53,754 nucleotides of DNA, taken from AC-32 sp035518635. GTDB taxonomy: Bacteria; Actinomycetota; Thermoleophilia; Gaiellales; Gaiellaceae. The notes under the pieces were generated by a model. It made no database searches. It saw nothing but the letters and a program-made list of their open reading frames with translations, and was not told where the DNA came from. Position numbers and translations under genes: made by a program. Positions 48,211-53,754 of the stretch are shown in pieces; position 1 is the first letter of the stretch; each line of letters opens with the position of its first letter. The stretch covers positions 1 through 53,754 of the forward strand of contig DATIXI010000026.1 of the NCBI GenBank assembly GCA_035518635.1, given 5' to 3'.

Positions 48211-48964
48211 CGGCAAGGCGCCCCGCCCCGGGGGGCCTCCGTACTGGGCGGCGCGGGCGCTGCGCGCGCTCGGTGCCCGGGCGCTCGTGGTGGCGAAGTG
48301 CGCCGACGAGGACCGGCGGATGTTCACCCGCGCGCTGGTCCCGCTGGGCCTGCCGGTGCTCTGGCGTCCCGCGCAGGCGACGGCGACGTACGCGTTTCGC
48401 TACGAGGGCGACCACCGCGAGATGGACGTGCTGGCGATCGGAGACGCGTGGACGCCCGAGGACGTACGCAGCCTCGGCGGCGCGCGCTGGGTGCATGCGG
48501 GCGCGCTCGCCCAGTCGGACTTCCCCGCCGAGACGATGGCCAAGCTCGCGAACGGGCGGCGCGTGTCGCTCGACGGGCAGGGGCTCGTCCGTCCTCCACG
48601 GACCGGCCCGCTGGAGCTGAACGACGGCTACGACCCCGAGGTGCTGCGGCACGTCACGGTCCTGAAGCTCTCCGAGGAGGAGGCGCAGGCGCTCGTGGGC
48701 GAGCCGGACGAGGAGGCGCTGCGCTCACTCGGCGTGCCCGAGGTGCTGGTCACGTTCGGCTCACGGGGCTCGCTCGTTCTCGCGGACGGAAAGCTCGAGC
48801 GGGTTCCGGCGAGCGTGATCGACGGCGCGGCCGACCCGACCGGCGCGGGCGACGCCTTCGCGGCCGCCTACATCGTCTCGCGGTCGTCCGGCCATGCGCC
48901 GGCGGCCGCCGCCCGGCGGGCCAGCGAGCTCGTGGCGGGGCTCCTGAGCCGGCGTCTTCGATGA
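48164..48964 (+). CDS. PfkB family kinase, possible HMP/pyrimidine kinase
   Basis: A 266-aa ribokinase-fold protein. The C-terminal PfkB signature is DPTGAGDAFAAAYIVS, with the catalytic Asp in GAGDAF. The N-terminal part has GNLSRDLVDGKAPRPGGPPY in place of the usual GD-x-N-D region. VLKLSEEEAQALVG corresponds to the kinase K-x-N-E-x-E motif. Its overlap with cytX suggests it phosphorylates the imported pyrimidine, but sugar kinase activity is equally possible. TAGTCT (48152-48157) lies 6 nt before its GTG, inside cytX, so it may also have a leaderless promoter free of riboswitch control. Confidence 0.82.
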   Translation: MPGIAVVGNLSRDLVDGKAPRPGGPPYWAARALRALGARALVVAKCADEDRRMFTRALVPLGLPVLWRPAQATATYAFRYEGDHREMDVLAIGDAWTPEDVRSLGGARWVHAGALAQSDFPAETMAKLANGRRVSLDGQGLVRPPRTGPLELNDGYDPEVLRHVTVLKLSEEEAQALVGEPDEEALRSLGVPEVLVTFGSRGSLVLADGKLERVPASVIDGAADPTGAGDAFAAAYIVSRSSGHAPAAAARRASELVAGLLSRRLR

Positions 48965-49350
48965 GGGCGTTCGTCCGGACGGTCGACGGCGTCTACGAGA
49001 TCGACCTCGAGGTCGAGGTCGTACTCGACGCGGCGGACGCCGAGGTCGAGCCGGCAGCTCTCGACCTGTCTCTGCCCCTGGTCGTGGCCGGGGCCGCATC
49101 GGGCTCGACCGTGATCGCGGTCGTCGATCGCCGCCCGCCGCTCGCGATCTCGAACGACGCGGGGCAGACGTGGCGCGAGGCCGGCGGCGGCCTTCCGCCC
49201 GGACGGGCGATCGCGATCTCAGCGGACGACCCCGACCTCGTCCTCTACGCCGCCCGCAACCGCCTCTACCTCTCGACGGACGGCGGCGTCTTCTGGCGCT
49301 CGCTCGCCCCGGAGCTGCCCGAGATCGAAGCAATCGCCTTCGCCGACTAG
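48961..49350 (+). CDS. BNR/Asp-box-like small protein
   Basis: A 129-aa protein with two Asp-box-like turns, ISNDAGQTWREAGGGLPPG and YLSTDGGVFWRSLAPELPE, the S-x-D-x-G-x-x-W pattern of sialidase/sortilin propeller blades. Only a fraction of a propeller is present, so it may assemble as an oligomer. No signal peptide is seen. The ATG overlaps the kinase stop (ATGA), so it belongs to the same operon. Function unknown. Confidence 0.7.
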   Translation: MRAFVRTVDGVYEIDLEVEVVLDAADAEVEPAALDLSLPLVVAGAASGSTVIAVVDRRPPLAISNDAGQTWREAGGGLPPGRAIAISADDPDLVLYAARNRLYLSTDGGVFWRSLAPELPEIEAIAFAD

Positions 49351-49352
49351 CC

Positions 49353-49450
49353 GGACATCGTGTCCCGGACCTCCAAGTAACAGACTGTTACTTGGACTCG
49401 GTTTCTCGGAGTCGGTTCGAGAACGCGAGACCCTTGTAACAGTCTGTTAC
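49353..49450. repeat. Intergenic region with two GTAACAG-N-CTGTTAC palindromes and other inverted repeats
   Basis: Between two convergent stop codons lie (i) an imperfect CCGGAC/GTCCCGG repeat (49352-49369), (ii) a perfect 23-bp palindrome (49373-49395) with arms CCAAGTAACAG and CTGTTACTTGG, (iii) GACTC/GAGTC (49395-49412 region), and (iv) a perfect 15-bp palindrome (49436-49450) with arms GTAACAG and CTGTTAC. Copies ii and iv share the same core, 59 bp apart. They may be hairpin terminators or binding sites for a dimeric protein. The last one overlaps the PhzF stop codon by one base. Confidence 0.75.
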
Positions 49451-50301
49451 TAGGGAAGCCTGAACTCACCGTGCGCGACGACGACGGCGCTGCCGCCGAC
49501 CGCCACGCGCTCCAGCTGCTCCGGCGAGCCGTCGACCCACGCGTAGAGCGTCGAGGGCCGGCCGATCTCCGCGCCCTGGGAGATCTCGACCTCCTCGCCG
49601 AACGCGATCCTTCCGTGCCGGGCGAGGTGCACCGCGAGCGGCCCTGCGGCCGACCCGGTGGCCGGGTCCTCGACGACGCCGCCCGCCGGCGCGAACATCC
49701 GCGTCTTCCAGCGTGTGCCCGAGCCTGCGAAGCAGTTGATGCCGAGCACGGGGGGCATCTCCGTTGCGAGCGCCGAGATGTCCGGGCGCAGCGCAGCCAC
49801 CTCGTCCTCGGAGCCCAGCGCGACGTAGACATTGCGCATGCCGTTGTCGTAGAGCTCGACGGGCAACTCGCTCCGCTCGATCCCGAGCGCTCCGAGAAGC
49901 GTAGCCTCGTTGCCGAACGGCTCCCACTTGGGCAGCGGCTGCTCCATCCGGCCGAAGACGATCTTCGCCCCCTCCCGCTCCAGCTCCACCGGCACGACGC
50001 CGGCCTTCGTCTCGAGCCGGATCACGGACAGCTGCAGCGGCGCCGCGAGCACGAACGCCGTCCCGAGCGTCGGGTGGCCCGCGAACGGGAGCTCGGTCGC
50101 GGGCGTGAAGATTCGCATCCGCGCATGGCCGTCTCCCTCGGCCGGGAGCACGAACACGGTCTCGGAGAGATTCATCTCGCGCGCGAGCCGCTGCATCTCC
50201 TCCGTCTCGACGCCGCGGCCGTCGGTGAACACGGCGAGGCCGTTCCCGGCGAGCGGCGTGTCGGTGAACACATCGGCGACGACGTAGCGCAGCTTCCGCA
50301 T
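49450..50301 (-). CDS. PhzF family isomerase/epimerase-like protein
   Basis: A 283-aa protein of the PhzF/diaminopimelate-epimerase fold. It has VADVFTDTPLAGNGLAVFTD, the catalytic Glu in NLSETVFV, FTPATELPFAGHPTLGTAFV, the middle GINCFAGSG, and VVEDPATGSAAGPLAVHLA. The usual Cys pair of DAP epimerase is absent, as in PhzF proteins. The substrate is unknown; most family members outside phenazine clusters are uncharacterised. I use the ATG at 50301 (TAGTCT 7 nt upstream); a TTG one codon earlier is in frame. Confidence 0.92.
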   Translation of the reverse strand: MRKLRYVVADVFTDTPLAGNGLAVFTDGRGVETEEMQRLAREMNLSETVFVLPAEGDGHARMRIFTPATELPFAGHPTLGTAFVLAAPLQLSVIRLETKAGVVPVELEREGAKIVFGRMEQPLPKWEPFGNEATLLGALGIERSELPVELYDNGMRNVYVALGSEDEVAALRPDISALATEMPPVLGINCFAGSGTRWKTRMFAPAGGVVEDPATGSAAGPLAVHLARHGRIAFGEEVEISQGAEIGRPSTLYAWVDGSPEQLERVAVGGSAVVVAHGEFRLP

Positions 50302-50342
50302 CAAGGCCAGACTATCCAGCGCGGGGCACTATGCTCGGCGGC
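50302..50342. promoter_or_regulatory. Divergent overlapping leaderless promoters (phzF-like and sixA)
   Basis: The 41-bp gap holds TAGTCT on the minus strand (50314-50309), 7 nt before the PhzF-like ATG, and TATGCT on the plus strand (50330-50335), 7 nt before the sixA GTG. The two -10 boxes are 15 bp apart and face away from each other, so each -35 region would fall in or beyond the other gene's promoter. Neither gene has a Shine-Dalgarno. Confidence 0.45.
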
Positions 50343-50741
50343 GTGAGGCTCGTTCTCGTCCGCCATGCGGAGGCCGCCCCGGGCAACCCCGACGAGCTGC
50401 GCCCGCTCACCCCGGGCGGGCGCGAGGCGGCGCGCGAGCTCGGCCAGCGGCTCGCCGACGACGACGTGCGGCCCGATGCGGTGCTGACGAGCCCGCTCCT
50501 GCGCGCGCGCGAGACGGCGGCGGAGCTCGGCCGCGCGCTCACCGCCCCGGTCGAGACCGACGAGCGGCTGGCGCCCGGTGCGACGGCAGAGACGCTCCTC
50601 CAGGCAGTCAGGGGCCGCGGCGACACCGTCGTCGTCGTCGGCCACCAGCCGGACTGCGGGCGGATCGCCGCAGAGCTGAGCGGCGGTCCCGAGCCGCCGT
50701 TCCCGGCAGGTGGGGCCTTCGAGCTCCAGCTCGAGGACTGA
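50343..50741 (+). CDS. sixA: SixA-like phosphohistidine phosphatase
   Basis: A 132-aa histidine phosphatase. It begins VRLVLVRHAEA with the catalytic RHA motif, has LTSPLLRARETAAELG with the second Arg, and VVVVGHQPDCGRIAAEL with the second catalytic His. The short form without extra domains matches SixA, which dephosphorylates histidine phosphotransfer proteins. Small-molecule phosphatase activity is also possible. I chose the GTG at 50343 over the ATG 12 bp earlier because that ATG lies inside the probable -10 TATGCT. Confidence 0.85.
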   Translation: MRLVLVRHAEAAPGNPDELRPLTPGGREAARELGQRLADDDVRPDAVLTSPLLRARETAAELGRALTAPVETDERLAPGATAETLLQAVRGRGDTVVVVGHQPDCGRIAAELSGGPEPPFPAGGAFELQLED

Positions 50742-50747
50742 GGCCGC

Positions 50748-51593
50748 GTGGCCTCGGTCAGCGTCCGCGACCTGCGCAAGTCATACGGCGACCTCGAGGC
50801 CGTGCGCGGAGTCAGCTTCGAGATCGAGAGCGGCGAGGTCTTCGGGCTGCTCGGCCCGAACGGGGCCGGCAAGACGACCACCGTGGAGATCCTCGAGGGC
50901 TACCGCGAGCGCGACGCCGGCGAGGTCGAGGTGCTCGGGGTCGACCCCGCCGAGGCCGGCGGCGAGTGGCGCGAGCGGATCGGCGTCGTCCTCCAGTCGT
51001 CGGCGATGTACCAGACGCTGACGGTCACCGAGAGCCTCCGCCTCTTCGCCGGCTACTACTCGAGCCCGCGGCCGGTCGACGAGGTCGTCGAGCTGATCGG
51101 CCTCGCCGACAAGCGCGACGTGCTCGTCCGCAGGCTCTCGGGCGGCCAGAAGCGGCGGCTCGACCTCGGGCTCGGGCTGATCGGCGACCCCGAGCTGATC
51201 TTCCTCGACGAGCCGACCACCGGCTTCGACCCCCACGCGCGGCGCCAGGCATGGGAGACGCTCAGCTCTCTCCGTAGCCTCGGCAAGACGATCCTGCTGA
51301 CGACGCACTACCTCGACGAGGCCGAGCACCTCGCCGACCGCGTCGCCGTCCTCGCGCAGGGAGCGGTCGTCGCGGCGGGACCGCCGTCCGAGCTGATCGG
51401 CGGGACCCCAGCTACGGAGATCCGCTACCGCGAGAACGGCCGCGAGGTGACGCTCGAGACCGACCGGCCAACCGAGGTCCTGCACGAGCTCACGTCGAAA
51501 GCCGTCGCGGAGAACCGCGAGCTCGAGGGGCTCGTCGTCACCCGCCCGACGCTCGAGGACGTCTACCTCGAGCTGACCCGGGAGAGCGAATGA
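50748..51593 (+). CDS. ABC-2 type exporter ATP-binding protein
   Basis: A 281-aa ATPase of the DrrA/CcmA-like export group. Walker A is GPNGAGKTTT, the Q-loop is VVLQSSAMYQTLTVTESL, the signature is LSGGQKRRLDLGLGL, Walker B is LIFLDEPTTGFD and the switch His is TTHYLDEAEHLADRVAVL. The C-terminal 60 residues form the accessory domain common in DrrA-like ATPases. It begins 6 bp after sixA and overlaps the permease gene by 4 bp. Confidence 0.94.
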   Translation: MASVSVRDLRKSYGDLEAVRGVSFEIESGEVFGLLGPNGAGKTTTVEILEGYRERDAGEVEVLGVDPAEAGGEWRERIGVVLQSSAMYQTLTVTESLRLFAGYYSSPRPVDEVVELIGLADKRDVLVRRLSGGQKRRLDLGLGLIGDPELIFLDEPTTGFDPHARRQAWETLSSLRSLGKTILLTTHYLDEAEHLADRVAVLAQGAVVAAGPPSELIGGTPATEIRYRENGREVTLETDRPTEVLHELTSKAVAENRELEGLVVTRPTLEDVYLELTRESE

Positions 51594-52348
51594 GGCTCTT
51601 CCGGCACGAGCTGCGGGGCGAGCTGCTGCTCTACGTGCGCAGCCGCGAGCTCGCCTTCTTCACGTTCCTGCTGCCGATGGTCTTCTTCGTCCTGCTCGGC
51701 TCGACCTACCGGCACGACCGGATCAAGAGCGAGGGAAACGTGCACGCGACGAACTTCCTCCTCGCGGGGATGATCGGCTACGGAGCGATCGCGATCGCCT
51801 TTGCCGGGCTTGCGATCGTGCTCGTGATCCGCCGCGAGTCCGGGGTGCTCAAGCGCCTGCGCGCGACGCCGCTGCCCGCGCCGGCCTACATCGCCGCGCT
51901 GCTCACGGCGTTCCTCGCGGCGTTCGCAGTCGAGGTGCTCGCGCTGCTCGTGCTCGGGCGGCTGCTGTTCGGGATCGCCTTTCCCGGCCAGCCCCTCTCG
52001 CTCGTGCTGACGCTCCTGCTCGGCGCCGTCTGCTTCTGCGGCCTGGGCGTGGCGATCGGCTCGCTGATCAGAAGCGCGGAGGGCGCCTCGGCGGCCGTGA
52101 ACGCAATCTACCTGCCGGCGGCGTTCCTCGCCGGGGCGTTCTTCTCGCCGCATTCGTTCCCGGCGGTCCTGCGCTGGATCGCCGACGTCCTGCCGCTGAC
52201 CTACTTCCTCCGGATCGTGCGCGGGATCATGCTGCACGGGCAGCCGATCTGGTCGTACCCGGGCTCGATCGCGGCGCTCCTGGCCTGGGGCCTGGTCGGC
52301 CTGGTCGTCGCGCTGCGCTACTTCCACTGGGAGCCGCGCGAGCAGTGA
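51590..52348 (+). CDS. ABC-2 type exporter permease
   Basis: A 252-aa integral membrane protein with six hydrophobic segments. It has the ABC-2 pattern: FTFLLPMVFFVLLGSTY at the N-terminus, IRRESGVLKRLRATPLPAPA (the coupling loop after TM2), and the C-terminal AVLRWIADVLPLTYFLRIVR near the last helices. It pairs with the ATPase upstream (ATGA overlap) to export a lipid, drug or polysaccharide; the substrate is unknown. It closes the rightward operon that starts at sixA or at the ATPase. Confidence 0.93.
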   Translation: MRLFRHELRGELLLYVRSRELAFFTFLLPMVFFVLLGSTYRHDRIKSEGNVHATNFLLAGMIGYGAIAIAFAGLAIVLVIRRESGVLKRLRATPLPAPAYIAALLTAFLAAFAVEVLALLVLGRLLFGIAFPGQPLSLVLTLLLGAVCFCGLGVAIGSLIRSAEGASAAVNAIYLPAAFLAGAFFSPHSFPAVLRWIADVLPLTYFLRIVRGIMLHGQPIWSYPGSIAALLAWGLVGLVVALRYFHWEPREQ

Positions 52349-52388
52349 GCCTGGCTCGCTCTACGAACGCTGTCCTCAGCGAGAGCTG

Positions 52389-52809
52389 CTAAGGGTGCGG
52401 CAGATCGATTGCAGAGGTTGAACCATCGCTGTATGTGACGATCAGAGAGGTAGGCCAACCAGAGCTTGGATTCATGAGTTGGTAGTAGAAGTAGTTGTTC
52501 GAAAGGGTTGACGTCCAAGACACCCGGCCTGAGCGATGCAGGAACGCTCGAGGGCGGATTGCTCAGGTCATATGCCACGCTGGAAACGCGGTCAGGGACA
52601 GCGGCGACTGCGAGAGCAGGGTTCTTAAGAGCACTGACGGCGTCAACCGCTCGAACAACTGGGTTGAGCGACTGCCTCTTCGCTCCGGAGCTCCTATCGC
52701 CGGCTGCAGCTTGTAGACCGAGCACAAGTCCGCCCACAACGAGCGTCACGAGGACGAGACCGGCAAGGCCGTGACGGCGGGCCCCAGACTGATGCGACCT
52801 GAACGCCAT
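52389..52809 (-). pseudogene. Frameshifted gene for a small membrane-anchored secreted protein
   Basis: The N-terminal frame starts at ATG 52809 and gives a membrane anchor (GLAGLVLVTLVVGGLVLGLQ) and an extracellular stretch to about ASLRPGV. The C-terminal sequence SWTSTLSNNYFYYQLMN through SLIVTYSDGSTSAIDLPHP continues in the next frame and ends at TAG 52389. It aligns with the C-terminus of the neighbouring gene (NNAFFFELHGPPDSLMVTYG then DGSTQIVD). The change of frame falls near 52520-52530. A single-base sequencing or assembly error would also explain it. Function unknown. Confidence 0.65.
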
Positions 52810-52826
52810 CAAGCGGCTTGGGTCTA

Positions 52827-53334
52827 TCAATACGCGTCGACGATCTGGGTTGAGCCGTCCCCGTACGTGACCATCAAGCTGTCGGGCGGCCCGTGCAACT
52901 CGAAGAAGAACGCGTTGTTCCCGAGGATGCCGACCTCCCGCTTGCCGCCTGTAATGAGCTCGACCTTGGTCACGCGATCAGGAGCAAGGCCTGCCAGGTA
53001 ACCGTCTGCCGACGCATCGGCCTTGGTCGGGGTCCTGGAGAGGAAGACAACCGGCGCCTGGTCGTCGAATGCGTCCACGCATCCACCCAGACCTTCTCAT
53101 GCCACACCTTGTTGAAGTCCCTCGGTGCGAAGCCGGACGTGTTGAAGCGGCCACCGACGCCGTTGATGCCCCGCGCGTAAGTGAACGTTATGGAGCGAAT
53201 GCGATCGCAACGAAGACAAGAAACGCAGCACCAACAAGCGCGCAAAGCGCCGTACTTCGCAAGAACCAGTTACGAGGGAAAGTGAGCACCTGTCTCCTAA
53301 CGTCCGAGTGACTTGCCACGGGATCGAGACGCAT
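52827..53334 (-). pseudogene. Second frameshifted gene, paralogue of the neighbour
   Basis: Translation from ATG 53334 gives a short basic head and a membrane anchor (STALCALVGAAFLVFVAIAF), then a stop near 53190. The next frame continues with FTYARGINGVGGRFNTSGFA through WHEKVWVDA, and a third frame with FDDQAPVVFLSRTPTKADAS through MVTYGDGSTQIVDAY to TGA 52827. So two frame changes, near 53190 and 53080, separate three clearly related pieces. The start is fixed by TGATG coupling to the upstream gene. Either a decayed gene or two indel errors. It resembles its downstream neighbour at the C-terminus. Confidence 0.65.
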
Positions 53335-53754
53335 CAGAGCGTCTCGTAGCAGGCGCTCCATGCCTGTGGATCGCTGCCCAGGTTCTGGACCTGCCAGCGC
53401 CAGTTGTTGGACGTCGTGCTCTGGCCGCCGCCGCCCCCCTGAGAGCTTCCGTCGTAGAGCGCCTGGTCGTCGCTCAGGCGTCGGATGTACCAGTGAAACG
53501 GCTCGCTCGACGAGCTCCCCGACCAGTACCAGTAGTTCGAGTACTCATACGTGGTCGACGCGTAGACGTGGTAGCCGATGTAGCCGCTCGAGGGAACGCG
53601 CTGGCAGCCGTTCGCATCGGGCTGAGCGGGAGCGGGAACCTGGTCGCTGCTCGTCCAGACCTTGTCGCCAGGCCGGTATGGGCGAATCGGGGAGAGGATG
53701 ACCTGGAGCACGTCCGGGTCAGGCGCAACGAACGGCATCGTCGCTCCCGGCGGG
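53334..53754 (-). CDS. Hypothetical protein, 3' part, runs off the right edge
   Basis: At least 134 codons, open to the edge of the window. The sequence is rich in Tyr, Trp, Ser and Gly (SSGYIGYHVYASTTYEYSNY, a five-Gly run, WRWQVQNLGSDPQAWSACYE). This looks like an extracellular beta-structured domain. An ATG at 53738 is possible, but upstream codons remain open, so the start may lie outside. Its TGA overlaps the next gene's ATG (TGATG), so the three genes here form one operon. No family recognised. Confidence 0.55.
   Translation of the reverse strand, partial: PPGATMPFVAPDPDVLQVILSPIRPYRPGDKVWTSSDQVPAPAQPDANGCQRVPSSGYIGYHVYASTTYEYSNYWYWSGSSSSEPFHWYIRRLSDDQALYDGSSQGGGGGQSTTSNNWRWQVQNLGSDPQAWSACYETL

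Noticed and set aside
49396..49440. A tRNA-like GGTTCGAGA stretch in the palindromic intergenic region
   Set aside because: No acceptor, D or anticodon arms can be folded around it.
52318..52830. Intact 170-codon minus-strand gene
   Set aside because: Its C-terminal third is unrelated and overlaps the permease gene, while the neighbouring frame carries the conserved SLIVTYSDGST end.

Overview
The window is a gene-dense, very GC-rich stretch with many GTG starts, 1-4 bp stop/start overlaps, two ECF sigma/zinc anti-sigma pairs, and a GCS2-type glutamate-cysteine ligase. These point to an actinobacterium. The gene mix (Mo hydroxylase, Fds-type formate dehydrogenase, DUF1800/DUF1501 pair, soluble sorbosone dehydrogenase) suggests a soil Thermoleophilia-like lineage, but that is inference. 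No tRNA, rRNA, CRISPR array, IS element or phage gene was seen. At least eleven genes have a TANNNT-like -10 hexamer only 6-8 nt before the start codon, which suggests widespread leaderless transcription.

Layout. 1-266: tail of a strongly folded, probably non-coding plus-strand transcript ending in a good terminator. 267-2413: TetR regulator and DHA2-type MFS exporter (minus) with a double TetR-like operator. 2414-7954: AMP-forming acyl-CoA synthetase, HAD-like protein, SDR oxidoreductase and NAD synthetase. 7951-12614 (minus): a uracil-DNA-glycosylase/NUDIX fusion, a small conserved-looking protein, and a MacB/FtsX-type ABC exporter. 12700-20357: a class V aminotransferase, a 1269-aa secreted LamG/FN3/Ig/sorbosone-dehydrogenase/PKD/LamG protein, a SIS protein, a thioesterase and an M16 peptidase. 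20354-23995 (minus): a small helical protein, acetyl-CoA synthetase and an M24 peptidase. 24029-29904: an operon with an amidohydrolase, the three subunits of a molybdenum hydroxylase, a MocA-like cytidylyltransferase and a HTH-TM-LytR_C protein. 29909-33540 (minus): two sigma/anti-sigma pairs around a heavy-metal-associated protein, glutamate-cysteine ligase and a RodZ C-terminal-like protein. 33611-36299: a flavin disulfide oxidoreductase facing an HtrA protease whose promoter carries four 11-bp-spaced direct repeats.

36437-45364 is the most interesting block. A DUF1800/Tat-DUF1501/cupredoxin operon is followed closely by a branch-1 nitrilase, a fused NuoE-NuoF-type diaphorase, and a formate dehydrogenase alpha subunit. 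The alpha-subunit frame is interrupted by one UGA exactly at the catalytic selenocysteine position, followed by a bacterial-type SECIS hairpin with a GGUC loop. The gene is one 900-codon selenoprotein gene, not two ORFs. A biotin ligase overlaps its 3' end. Nitrilase next to an NAD-linked formate dehydrogenase suggests a route from cyanide or a nitrile-derived C1 unit through formate to CO2 plus NADH; this is a hypothesis.

45382-52348: an S51 peptidase, a LysE exporter, a TPP riboswitch controlling a CytX-type HMP transporter with an overlapping PfkB kinase, a BNR-like small protein, PhzF, SixA and an ABC-2 exporter. A 98-bp intergenic region at 49353-49450 carries two copies of a GTAACAG/CTGTTAC palindrome. 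52389-53754: two frameshifted genes for related small secreted or anchored proteins and the 3' part of a third gene leaving the window.
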